This document shows, one piece after another, positions 19,674-31,099 of a stretch of 64,000 bases of DNA. The position numbers and the translations under genes were made by a program. This DNA comes from Hirundichthys speculiger. Its lineage: Eukaryota; Chordata; Actinopteri; Beloniformes; Exocoetidae. The DNA lies in assembly GCA_018398805.1 (NCBI GenBank), contig JAGFBZ010000849.1, positions 744,001 to 808,000 on the forward strand. The letters are read 5' to 3'. Each line of letters begins with the position of its first letter. The stretch's first letter is position 1. The notes beneath the pieces were generated by a model that was given only the letters and a program-made list of their open reading frames with translations, was not told the origin of the DNA and did not search any database.

Positions 19674-22600
19674 CTGCATAGACAGACACAATGACATCTG
19701 TAAATCTACATTTTCATGATTATCATATGCATTATAATAAGTGTTCTTTTCATCTCAGCCAATATAACCTGCACCAACACAGAACATTAAGTAATCTGAA
19801 GGCAGGACTAGAGATTTGCATTGCAGCATAAATATCCAGTCGTATCCAAGATACTTTCGCAAACACAGTTAACAGCATAACCCTCCAGTAAAAAACAGAC
19901 CTTGCTCTCTGGTCTCAGGTTTTCTTATATGTGTGTGTGTGTATATCTGTATATATATGTGAAATATTTCAGTGGACGTCTCAATCTTCAGGTCTTTTTC
20001 ACCCACTGTAGGTAGTAGATGCACATTTCTTGACTGTTGCATTTTGGGATCTTGTTCAGATGGATAAATGAGTGTTTATAGAAACCTTTTACCATTTGGA
20101 TTTTTATTTAAGTTGACAATATGATACTTTTGGAAGTGAAACATCCTTGAAGACACTATGCTTTGCGGTGGCGGAAGGAAGAGATGAAGTGGCACAAAAC
20201 AAAAGAATGAGAAGAGTCTAGTAAGTTTTCAGAACTTCGAGATAAAAGTCCTGTAAGAAGATTAGCCAGTTACGCTTTCTCATCAGTGATCCGGTCATCT
20301 TCAAGACAGAAGGCAAAATGTTTAGTTTAGTTTTTTTTTAAGATCCAAAAGAGGGAAGATCATCTTTTTTCTTTTTCTTTCTTTCTCCTACGCATTCAAT
20401 ATTATGACAGCGTGTTTCATTTGATCAAGATCAGAGTGAATGTTGATGCTGGACCAACCTGTGATTGGGTTCTTGCAGCCATGGCACTTTTTGGCCACAT
20501 CAGTCTTGTAGCAGTCCACGCAGTAAACCTGGTTCTCATGGGAAGTGAACTGAGCTCCTGCCAGAGGTTTACGGCAGGTTTTGCACACAAAACACTCAGA
20601 GTGCCAGGGGTGGTCCTGGTAGCTGATCCCTCCAGAAGTGATGGCCTTGATAAAGATAGGTAGGGGGATGTCAATCATCATGTCAAAGGTAACAGGTGAT
20701 GGGATATCATTCTGCGTGGGGCGCAGCTTTATTTTGTAAATGCACGAGTTCTTCCAGGCAAACAGCAGGAAAAATGATCACAAAACATGCACAATGATAC
20801 AATCAGGACTTGTACCTGCTTGCAGTGGAAACATTTCTTGGCAAACTTCTTATCATGGCAGGGAGCGCAGAAGATGTCATCTCCCTTGGCCAGAAAGCTC
20901 TGTGTGCGGATTGGCTGCTTGCATTCAAAGCAGGTGAAGCACTCCTCATGCCAAATCTTGTTCTTGTACTCCACGTTCTGGGCCCCTAAATGATTTGATT
21001 TGTTAAAATAATTTAATTTGACTGCCCAGCATTACTTTCATCTGAGCTTGCTCCACACTTCACTACTAGCCGTGTGATGCTCCTGCTGTCTGAGACTAAA
21101 ACTCAAACCTCCAGGTGTTGTGATGACTTTCTTGTTGTAACTAAGATTCCGTCGATGATAGCAAACCTACCTGGCATCACCACCTTGTAACATCCCTGGC
21201 ACCGGTTTCCATCCTCCCGGGAGCCACACTTTCCACACATTATCTTGCCATCATCCCGGGCACTGAAAGGCTCACCGGCCAGCGACTTGTAGCACTTGAC
21301 ACAGCGGAAGCAGCCCTCATGCCAGTAACGGTTCTTGTGGTGCAGTTCCTGGGCAGAGAACAGGAGGCTCTGGGTGAGTCATGTGCACTGAGGCGCAGGG
21401 CCAGAGTACAGCATAAATCTAGATGACAGTGACCTGCGATGCCATGCGCCATAAAGGAGTTAGAGGACACAGCTTTCACATATTTAACTGTCTGTGACTG
21501 ATTACTTTGGAAGCTGGGGCCTGTGCTGGAAGATGGAGCACCTAAAGCCTGAGAGTCCTTTTAAACAGACATGCAAACTTATTTGCCCTAACTTGTTTGT
21601 TATTTGTTTTGCATGAACACAATAACAATGAAAGAAGACTGTCATTGCATGTCACCTCACGCTTCTCTCACCTTGGAGTCTGCACCAATGGGGCGCTTGC
21701 ACTCTGCACAGGTGTTGGCGCAGAGTTTATCGAAGCACTTGGTGCACACGTGCTTCTCGTCCTTCTTCACATACTTCTTCCCGTGCAGGTTGTCCCGGCA
21801 GTAGTAGCAGTCAAAGCGATCAGTCATGGTGGAGGTTACGTAACTCCTGGGGCCTGAGAGAGCACAAAAGAGCAACAGAGTCAGAGGCTGTAAGGAGCTC
21901 CCTGATGTTATGACTCCTTTTAAGCACCAGATGGGGACAGTGTTGCCTTTTCTGACACAGCTAAGACTCAATAAGCTGTGCTGGTCAAAGCACGTCACAT
22001 TCAACATAAATGAATGCGTTTTGTTCCTGTCGCACTTTAAAAAGAAAGTAGTTGACGTTCAGAAGAAACAACAAAAAAAGAATGGGATAAGTAAGGCAAT
22101 AAAATAAGAAGTTGGATATATGCAGCTATAAATCCCATGCAGATTATCATTGGAGTGATTAACAGCACAGACAGTGCATGCTTTAACTGACCTCTACATT
22201 TTTAGAAATATCAAAAAGTTGTTTTGAGTCTCTAATGGAGAACATGTGTTTTCCTTCATTCTCCCATTAAGACACTATGAGATCTGGCTCTTCCAGTGGA
22301 ATACCAAACTGATGAGAGAAGTGTGAGAGAGGTACAACAGCAGCCCAGTTGTCTGTCCTTTAGGCCTCTTATCAAGCTCTCCCTGGAAAGCTTTGGTCGT
22401 ATCTTTGCCTCATTCTCTTCGCCCCCCCCCCCCCAGCCTTTGTCCTGGGGCCTGGCACACATTCTCAATCCTGAATGCATTTCAGATCGATCACTCAGTT
22501 GCCTCGATTCTTCGATTAAAGCTTCAGTGTCTAGACTGACAGCTGAGCAGCACATGAACTTTAGCAAGATTTATCTGTCCAGCGCCACTGATATCATTTT

Positions 22601-24554
22601 AATCCAATTGGGAGCAACAGGAGCATAGGAGGAAACAATGGGAGGAATGGCATTTAGTCCCAGTAACCATAGGAACAGGAAAAATATTTATGAAAGGGGA
22701 CTGTAGCTATTTAAGTGGGATGTGGTAAACAGCCCTGTGAACAAGATGAGCCTGCCGGAGCGTGGTATGTGCCCCCGGTGCGTGGATGGACGGATGGAAC
22801 AAGGTTTGGAGGAAGGGAGCAATGCGCAGCTGTGCCTCGGGGATAAAGTGTGGGCTGACACGCCCAACAGACAAAACCTGCCCTGTCCAAAACACTCAAA
22901 CTTTTCACATCACACACACACAACCTCACACCAGCTCAGAGGTCTCTTTTAGGCCTGGACTCTCTATTTAAAGAACACTGACCCTCCACAGGGGACAAAT
23001 GCAGATGGATGCAGAGTGATGACTGCTGGGACTATGCGCTCATCGTGGCTCCAGCTGAAACAAGTCCAGCACTTTAATCTTTGTTGCAAACAGTGTAGCA
23101 GCTGCCCCTCGCCAAACAGCCATGTGTGTTGGAGTGCACTGACCCCCAGCTATAGAGGGAAGGGGCACCTCTGTGGTCCCTTTGGTAAAGAGTCCTCTGC
23201 AGTGAGAAAGGTCACAGTCGGACCGTTTTGAGAGGTGAGTCAGAGTATGGCTATCAGAGGATCAAAGGCAGCCTGACATCGACTGCTCATCCTTTCCACA
23301 GCTACATCACTCAAATGTTCTGTTCTCTGTCCTTTCAGATAATAACCCTCACAAAGGACGGCCTTCTTAGGAGAATAATGTCCTGATAATATTCATGTTA
23401 TGCAGAGACAACGAGAGAGCATTAAAAGAACATGTTTAAAAGCTGCAATGAAAGCCTGGTACAGAAGTGATCCTGCACTTTTCAGCACACAGAGAAACCA
23501 AAAAACTCTCCAGCTCTCAGTTCTACCACAAGATGGTCTTTTGATGATGAAATAAGTTCACATTTTAACCCTTTTGGGGGAAATAAAAAGTTAGAACATA
23601 TCATATTTGATTAGCTTCTAACCCTTCTGTAGTTAACTTTACTCTTAAAAAACTAACTTTAAAATATTATTTAGCAGTTCATATTAATGAATAATACATC
23701 AGTTCTCAAAGTAATGACTTACACTACAAAATGATGGCCATTACCATTGTTTTGCCTACTCAAATACGACGTTTCAGTGCAACAGACTATTTTAATTTGT
23801 GATTAAATAATTCTCCCAATCCAGAGGAGAGCAAGATTATACATTTTGAACTCTGACGTTAAAGTTTTGGGACCTTTCTTTTATGTTGGGATGGCTATTT
23901 ATTTCATCATATGCCAATAAAATAAAGAAAATAAAAATAAAAATACAATGAAATAAAAAATAAAATATAATAAGCCAATAAAAGTTATGTGGAAGTGGCT
24001 CCTTAAAGTCAGGTCTAGGTATTAAACAACTTCATCCAGCAAAGTGTCGTGCATTTAAGAATCAGTAATCGGAGCTTCAGGATTGAAACCGTATGATGGG
24101 ATGAAGTTCAGGGTAAAGATCAGTAAAAAGCTCTGAAGAACGAGGATGTCAAAACTGTGCATTGTGAAACTGCTCTTATTGATTTAACCCGTGAGGCTGT
24201 CTGAATGTGTACCACTTTCACAGAAGTTCAGTGGATCCATGAGGATGGGATAAAACATGTACTCTGGTTGTACTCTGATTTTCAAAGATAAACTGAAGGA
24301 TTAAAGTCTCTTTTAAGGATGGGAAAACGTCTCCGACTCCTCAAGCTCAACTATCTGTAATTGTTTTTTTCAGGATTACATAAAAACGGTCACAGCAATG
24401 AAAAGCAGATCAAAAGTTCTCTCTACACGTCTTACATTTTGCTTCTTTTTTTTTTTCAAAGAGTAACTCATTTAAATCTTAGCATCCAGCGCAATGAGTA
24501 GATTATTGTTATTATTATCATTTTAATATTACCTGAGTGTCTGTAGAAAGTCAT
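19519..24554 (-). CDS. fhl1: four and a half LIM domains protein 1
   Basis: A LIM-only scaffold protein of muscle sarcomeres and signalling complexes. Five coding exons on the minus strand (21827-21672, 21348-21171, 20985-20816, 20645-20459, 19673-19519) give 281 residues; human FHL1 is 280. An N-terminal half zinc finger (C7, C10, C28, C31) is followed by four full LIM domains, each with CxxC pairs and WHxxCFxC cores: [27 protein letters not shown] and SWHEYCFNC. It ends CPDCAKKL, as in FHL1. An alternative first exon (24554-24533) adds 16 residues, MTFYRHS plus GPRSYVTST, parallel to a known mammalian FHL1 variant beginning with an RHSGP motif. FHL2/FHL3 are excluded by overall likeness and by the neighbours. 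All exon phases agree. Confidence 0.95.
20459..20645 (-). CDS. fhl1: fhl1 exon, LIM3 and start of LIM4
   Basis: The frame reads [20 protein letters not shown], then [20 protein letters not shown] and PIT. AITSGGI.YQ is diagnostic for the FHL1 third LIM. The acceptor is TTTATCAAG and the donor CACAG|GTTGGT, phase 1. Confidence 0.95.
20816..20985 (-). CDS. fhl1: fhl1 exon, LIM2 and start of LIM3
   Basis: The frame reads [20 protein letters not shown] and ends [12 protein letters not shown]. The QNVEYK motif matches FHL1. The acceptor is CATTTAG and the donor GCAG|GTACAA. Confidence 0.95.
21171..21348 (-). CDS. fhl1: fhl1 exon, LIM1 and start of LIM2
   Basis: The frame reads [20 protein letters not shown] and ends [12 protein letters not shown]. 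The acceptor is CTGCCCAG and the donor CCAG|GTAGGT, phase 1. Confidence 0.95.
21672..21827 (-). CDS. fhl1: fhl1 first common coding exon, half-LIM
   Basis: ATG at 21827; the frame reads [20 protein letters not shown] and ends [13 protein letters not shown]. The exon itself extends upstream to 21853 (acceptor TCTCTCAG), where the extra bases are 5'UTR in the short form and code GPRSYVTST in the long form. Confidence 0.95.
21854..24532 (-). other. fhl1 intron, 2.7 kb
   Basis: No exon or mobile element was recognised. Reading frames in it show no family likeness. Confidence 0.6.
24533..24554 (-). CDS. fhl1: fhl1 alternative first coding exon (long isoform)
   Basis: ATG at 24554 reads MTFYRHS and splices at ACTCAG|GTAATA into the 5' extension of the common exon, giving RHSGPRSY before the usual start. 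Mammalian FHL1 has a variant whose extra N terminus also contains RHSGPSSY, which makes conservation of this exon likely. Confidence 0.8.
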
Positions 24555-24672
24555 GTTTGGTTCCAGGTGGGCAGAGAAGAAGAAGGAGAAAAGAAAGTCA
24601 GAACGGAGGTCACAACATCCAGGGAAGGTTGAAATCCACAGATCATGAGCATCATTGTGTTACGGAGGCCTG

Positions 24673-24678
24673 TATATA
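24673..24678 (-). promoter_or_regulatory. TATA box of the fhl1 long-isoform promoter
   Basis: The minus strand reads GGGTATATACAGG about 120 bases upstream of the alternative ATG, predicting a start site near 24645 and a 90-base leader. Further upstream, plus 24734-24739 is an E-box CACCTG next to an A/T-rich CTCTAAAAAAG (24741-24751) that loosely resembles a MEF2 site. This fits a muscle gene, but function is inferred. Confidence 0.55.
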
Positions 24679-24926
24679 CCCCTCTGTGACCTGCGCACAC
24701 CCCTGCCCCCTCATCCAAATCCAACCTTCACCCCACCTGTCTTTTTTAGAGTGTGCATTTGAGAACAGAGAGGATGAAGGGAGATTATGTTGCAGGGAAA
24801 ACAGATTAACTGATAACAAATTGGATTCCACTGCTGTAACATCAGATGTTAAAAACAGAGAAAACACAGTCTGTAGGATTTTCCCACTGAGGATAACAGA
24901 TTCTCTCACTGTCCCAACGGGAAATG

Positions 24927-24927
<1 letters not shown>

Positions 24928-24960
<33 letters not shown>
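24928..24960. repeat. poly(T) run, 33 bases
   Basis: Homopolymer beside a degraded fish repeat (about 24970-25080) containing GAGGATCAAACCCCC. Confidence 0.9.
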
Positions 24961-24964
<4 letters not shown>

Positions 24965-27900
24965 CGTTCAGGATGTGCACAGATGACATGGTGGATACTG
25001 GAGTAATGTGGAGTTCAGGAGCTGAGGATCAAACCCCCATCCTTCAATGGAGGAGGACCACGCTTCCTGCTGATCCACAGCAATGTATCTTACAGTAAAT
25101 CTGTCATCTTTCTGATTTTAACTTAAAGAGGATGGTTCATTCAGATCTATAGGAAACACTCCAACTATTTCTGACTGGACAGCAAGAAGGCATCAGAATT
25201 TACAAGCATATGTGGTTTACAAGACATTAGTTCAGCTAGTTGCAATATTTAGTGGCATACTTTTTTGTGCACTTGAGCACTAGCGCTTATTTACTTAGAT
25301 TAGTTTGGAGCTGCATGTTTGGCCTGACTTTAGTGCTCGTTGCTGTGGTCTCAATTTTGAATGCAATTTCCTTTTTCAAAGGCATCGAATGGCCCCTGCT
25401 GCTGCAGCCAGGTGCGCCATGACAACGGGTTACAGCGAATCAAAACAGTGAAGTCATAGAAAAATAAAAATGGCCTGAAATATGCTGCACAGGAGTGGCA
25501 GGCCCAAGCCCACAACTTCATCCTGGCAAAAAAAAAAAAATAAGGCTCCTTCTTCAATCTATTTCCTATACTTTCTAATATATTTTACTTTGGGGTTGTG
25601 GGAAGCAGGAGCCTGTGCCAGCTGATGGTGCAGGATTTTGTTTCTTCCTTAAAATCCATTTAAATAAAAAGGGAATTCCCAAATACTGCCCTCAGCATTG
25701 CACTGATTTACTGAAAAAACAAACAGAACCGACTATATTGGTCCCAAAGATCTCTCTAAACACAGAAGGTCCTGCTCTTGAAGGTCTCAGGTTTTTCAAG
25801 TAAATGAATACTGCATGAAAAAGTTACTGGTTTCCTTCTCAGGATTTATTTGTGTTAACTGATCCCAGGGTTTGTACTGAAGTGGAAAAGGGAGCATTTG
25901 TGTTTGCTTCATCAGCTTTAAGCCTCCTTACATTTAAAGAAGCTGATCTCACTGGTGCTATTGGAGCCACTTTACATAACTTAGAGACGGAAACATTATG
26001 ATGCATAAATCCTGTTTGACTTCACTAGCACTCATGACCATTCATGATGATAATTTGAGATGCATATTTGCCATTTTCCAATGAGTGTACGTCTGTGTGG
26101 TCTGGTTTGTTCTTTAAAAAGGGAACATCTGGTTGTAATGAAAGATTTGATTTCGTCCATTTAGGAGCACAACATTAGATTTGTCCCCCTTTTATACTCT
26201 ATCACCCAATTACTACAAACCCACAAAGAGTAATTAATGTGCAGGGAGGCGCCACAACTCCCAGCCAACTAAAACCTCCCAAGCAGATGATCTGATGTGT
26301 GACATCCTCCTCTTTGTATTTACATGGTGACATTTGGATTGCTCTTATTTCACATATTTTCACTTTAACAGAACCGCTTAAACCGCCTTTTGGCATTAGG
26401 TTTAATGTGTCTAAATATAACCTCTGCTGAAAAATATATGACAAAATAGACCTCGTCATTATTTACTGAACAAAAAAACGAAGACAAAATGCAGAGATTG
26501 ACAAAACTAAGTACACCCCCTGATTCAACAGCTTTGAGGCATTCATGTCCTCATACATAAAACCATTGAATTAAAAGAGGAGGTGCCACACGTCCTGTTT
26601 ACACTTATCTAAATATGTATTAACATTTTAAGCAGCAGGACGCCGTTTGTCTTCCTGTTTTGATTTTCACACAGCGGCGATATAAAATGCTGGTGGTTTC
26701 ACCCTGAATGATGCATGTTCCGCTCGGCAGTGATCACGTTAAGGCCGTGCTGTGGGACTGTAGGACCCTCCTCCCCACCTGGCGTCCACAAAGGCCCACG
26801 CTTTAAAAAGCAGCTCATCAACCACAAACATGAATTTCAAACGTGAGAGTTAGTGTTAAATCCACCGCTGGTGCTCTGATTGGTTTGACTTTTGTTTTTA
26901 TTTGAGGAAAAGGCAGCACAAAAGCTTTAAAGCTGTACTTGCTGCTGATGGGAAAAGGACTGCATGGCCTCTCACTAGAATGTGTATGAAATGCAATGCA
27001 TATCGTGAGTTTCTTTTTGGGAACGAGCTTTTGTCTCTTGGCCACAAGCCTGCCATTTCTCAAAGAGGGGGTTTGAAACTTCCTGAGAGACAGGATATCT
27101 TGCCTGAACTTCCTGAAGAAATTTAGATCAAATCACCCAGGGTGAGTGGACGCCCACCCTCATTCTGCCATTTACCAGTGGCAACAAAACCCTCGCCTGC
27201 GTGTCAGCAAGCTCGTTTCTCGACATAACCTTTCGCTCTTGACTTCATGTGTCTCAGTCACCCTCCAAATCTGGTTAGTGGGCAGACAGGCTGTGGGGGA
27301 ACAGTGACTCACCAAGCTCAGCAACACACAGACACGGCACACATTTCTTCACACATAAAGCACGGACATGAGGTCAGGATCTGGCTGCAGGACCCAGACG
27401 CGCTGAGGTCGAACATGTTTGGACAAAAGGCCATGAGAGGGACGGTCTAAACAAAGAAGCACTCCCAACCAAAGGTCTTGGACACACACAAACACACATA
27501 TTAAGACATGGAGAGCTCGGGGATAAAGCTCTCTGTGTAGTTTGGTGTGCACGTCAGCTTGTGCTCACAGGACTCAAGCCTCTAAACACAGAGGGGGTCC
27601 GTTCCTTCTGCTGATGTCTGGAGCTCCGCTTCATGCTGAAGCTTTATTATTTATAAAGAGGACAGCATGCCAGCTTCTGTCACATACGGTTTTTCTCAAC
27701 AGTCAGTCTGATACAAAAATACTCATATTTGTGAATAAATATAGTTAAAACCCAGAAAGACAATTTTTTTTTTTTTTTTTTTAATACTTTATCCTCCGTA
27801 GGACAAAAGATGGTACCTGGTTGCACAATTATGTCCTCATACTTATTTAATCCATATTGAACAGAGTTTGGGTCATTTGAAGGGAAATGGTGCATTTTAC

Positions 27901-30683
27901 TCTGTTATAGCTCATATGATTAGCTTCTAACAATAAATAAAGTAGTTTCTCATAAATGCCAGCACATCAATGTGATGGTTCCACACCATGAAATCATGTG
28001 TGTGTAATAATATCAATGGTACTTAAACAGGGCAAAGGTGTGAATTTCAGGTAAATCTTCAATTCAGGGTGGGGGATTTTGGAAAAATTCTAGTTTTGAA
28101 TTCAGTGGCGTACTTTACATTAGTGTGGAGAATAACATTAGAAATGTCAAATCCAATATATAGATCCTATATGGGTTTAAGGTGGGTTGTAAACACAGGT
28201 CCCAGATGGGTTAGTCCACAGGCTCCTTGGTGGCTCTGCCTGCATTTGTTCATATAGACCCTGAGTGGGATCTACCTGGTTTTTTAGGTGTTGTCCAACC
28301 AGTTAAGTTAACTGGAGCCTTTTTTACTGAGACTATACGTTGCTCACACAGGTTTTCTCCTAGCCTTAACTCACGTCTATCCCTTTTGGGCCTCATATAT
28401 TTGGCCTGCATAGGCTTCCCATTTGGAGTCCATAAAACTGAAACCATACATGCCATTTGCTTATTTCAAGCCCAAGCTGCTCACTTTTAACATAGATGGA
28501 TTAAATATTAAATAATACTCCCATTACTTCCTACATCATCCCATCAGTAACCAATTTATGTTCAATTCCTGGAATTTTATGAACCTTGACTTTAAATAAA
28601 ACCATACAGTTACTCCATTATTGTTTTTTTTTATTGTTATTTTATTGAAGTGAAAATATTTAGCTACTTCAGTTGTTCCACCACTGAATACAATAACAAT
28701 CACAACAGATTATTCTGTCTTTATAAATCTTTCATTTTAGTGTAACTTCTTCACTCCTCTTCTCTGTTCCTCTTCTATATTTCACAGAATAACTGTGAGG
28801 GATTCACCTTAGATTTTTCTGCGTTTGAAGGCGACAGCAGTACATCCTCTCAGAGGCCCGCTGCCTCCACTCAGCTTGCTCAGCCCACAGACAAACAAGC
28901 AGCATTGCCTATTTAGGAGCACAGCGTTGGGCTGCCGGCTGTTCACAGCACTGCTGCATTCATGCCGTCAGCTTTGCCATCAGCACTGAGCCACACCCTC
29001 TCTCTCTGTCTTTCTCTCTGCTCTATTTGCAGTAAAAAAAACAGAAGGGGATGAGACAAAAACATGCCTGAATAAACTACAAGCACCGAACGCCCTGGCT
29101 GCCTCAGCGTGGTTGATGCCCTGCTGCTGCTGCCAGCCTGATGGAGCATAAACTCTGGGATACAACAGCTTTACTGAAGAGTGATGTACACCATACACCA
29201 TCTGCAAGCAATGAATCATCTATAATCCTCTGCAGCTGAGTTTGTGTGGATATTGAATTAACACTTTAAAGTTAAGACTTTCATGTGAGATTATCCTCAC
29301 AAAATGTCTTAAAAGTGCTTAATACTGCAAAGTGCTGCAAGGATCCCCTTGTGAGAAAGTGGTCCGTTCAAGTTAAAAGCAAATTAATGCATTACTCAGG
29401 GAAGTACCAAGATTTTATGGGTCTGTTAGGATGGTGAAGTCATACTGAAGGCACAAAGAAGCCTGGTGTGCCAGAAAGAGAACTTGTATCTCCAGGTCTC
29501 CTTAATGACATCATCTATTTGGTTCAGCAGCTGGCCAAACAAGAAGGTACGAAATTCATGTTGTAACAGCTTAGAGGTGCCCATGGTACCTTTGGTGTCT
29601 GCTGTTTGTTATACAAACAAAAGGCATATGTGCGGGACATTAATATCAGTCCCTATTGTTTGTTTTATAAGATATATATTGATATAACCCTGATGTGGTC
29701 TACAATAACAATCCTGGAGCTATTGTACCTGTCTGAGCTGGAGAACCAAACATTGTACCAGCAGGCAGATGTCCCAGTGTTGGTGAGAAATGTATGCTCA
29801 CATTATTAGGAACAGTTCATGGCACTTCATCACTATCAGCCCTCTGAACTACTTTACCCCACAAGCAAAGAATAAAGTTTAATGAACACATCCTTGATAG
29901 GGTTCCAGTAGCTTGCATGTCACATTCAAACTACAGCGCCTCTCTCCAAAATCAAATTGATACAAAAAAAGGTAGGGTATGCCACATTATTTTTTTTTCT
30001 TCTTTGATGCAACTGGGCTGAGAAGAATAGGGCCCCATATGGATGGTTTCATACAGGCTCCATGTGAACTGCATGGATTTGTTTATTAGGTTAGGCTCAG
30101 GTGGGATCCAGGTAAGACATAGACAATCCCGTATTGATCCTCATTATTCAGCCCATTTGTATGAACCACACATACAAATGTTGGCTGGGTCATGATGAAA
30201 TCCTGTTCAAATGTAACTAATGATCATTTAAACACTCAAAAGTCAAATATTAAACAAGTGAGGAAAAAGCAAGCAAACATAAACAAACAAACTAGGGAAA
30301 CTTGATAATCTATATCACAGCAAACAAGGGTAAGACACTGAAAATGATCAAATGATTTAACAGCATGAATGAAGGATTAGTAATAATCAACTGGTGTCCA
30401 CTTCTTTCCTCATGAGTAGATTAACCACAAAGAAGCTGGAAAACAGCACTAAATCAGGAGAAACACCTGGATGACTAATTACTTAACCTTTAGTTACTGT
30501 TTTGATATAAAGCAGTAAATAAAAAGTCCTGAACTGCTCCATCACTTTTTGTATCACCTGAAGTAAAGTTCAGCATCTTTACTGAAAAGGTCACTCATAT
30601 TTCTTTTCTTGTTTTATCCTTTTGTATTTTTTCATTATGAAAGAAACAAAAGAAAAGTTTAAGTTTTTTTTAGATACTTTCTC

Positions 30684-30752
30684 TTTGCGCAAAAGCGCAT
30701 CACCGTTTGCGCAATCACGATGAATTCTAGGAACTTTGTCAAACATTTGCGC
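30684..30752. promoter_or_regulatory. cluster of TTTGCGC motifs
   Basis: TTTGCGC occurs at 30684-30690, 30706-30712 and 30746-30752, with GCGCAAAAGCGC overlapping the first. It sits about 220 bases downstream of the putative first exon of fhl1. The motif resembles E2F-type sites; no function is shown. Confidence 0.35.
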
Positions 30753-30972
30753 TCTTTTTTTCCCCATCAGGAAAAATGTTCCTCCAATAAGACAATATTT
30801 GAAACTACTTGGCATAAGTGACCTTACACAAATAGAGCAGCATCCTTGTGGTAAATGGTTTTTTTCTTTATATATATTTTATGTATATCCCAAGCGCTCC
30901 CTGTTGGATAATTATTATCTAGAGTTGGAGCTCGATAATCCGGGTTAAACACCGCAGCGGGTCAGACTCACC

Positions 30973-31080
30973 TCTGCAAAGTGCACAGATGAGCGTCTTC
31001 CACTCACAGCAGCAGTGTGTCCGAGGGTTTGACTCTGGAGAGGCAACGCTGCTTTAAAAGAAAGAGGGAGCATGAAAAAA
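30973..31080 (-). other. fhl1: putative noncoding first exon of fhl1
   Basis: The minus strand ends TTTGCAGAG|GTGAGTC, a near-perfect donor at 30972/30971 after a GC-richer stretch that lacks an in-frame ATG continuing to a LIM frame. Fish and mammalian FHL1 genes begin with noncoding exons. The 5' limit is a guess. Confidence 0.45.
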
Positions 31081-31099
31081 AAAAAACGCAGGACGAGCG

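Larger units (their letters stand above)
24760..30972 (-). other. fhl1 5' region or first intron, 6.2 kb
   Basis: Noncoding sequence between the internal promoter and the distal noncoding exon. It contains poly-T and AT-rich tracts, a fragment near 26490-26530 with AAGTACACCCCCTGATTCAA typical of fish Tc1-type elements, and no exon that I could support. Confidence 0.5.

Noticed and set aside
20412..20663. Plus-strand frames across 20.4-21.9 kb
   Set aside because: Antisense shadows of the fhl1 LIM exons on the minus strand.
24557..25006. 149-codon plus-strand frame
   Set aside because: It covers the antisense of the fhl1 alternative promoter and ends in a poly-T run; there is no recognisable domain or splice support.
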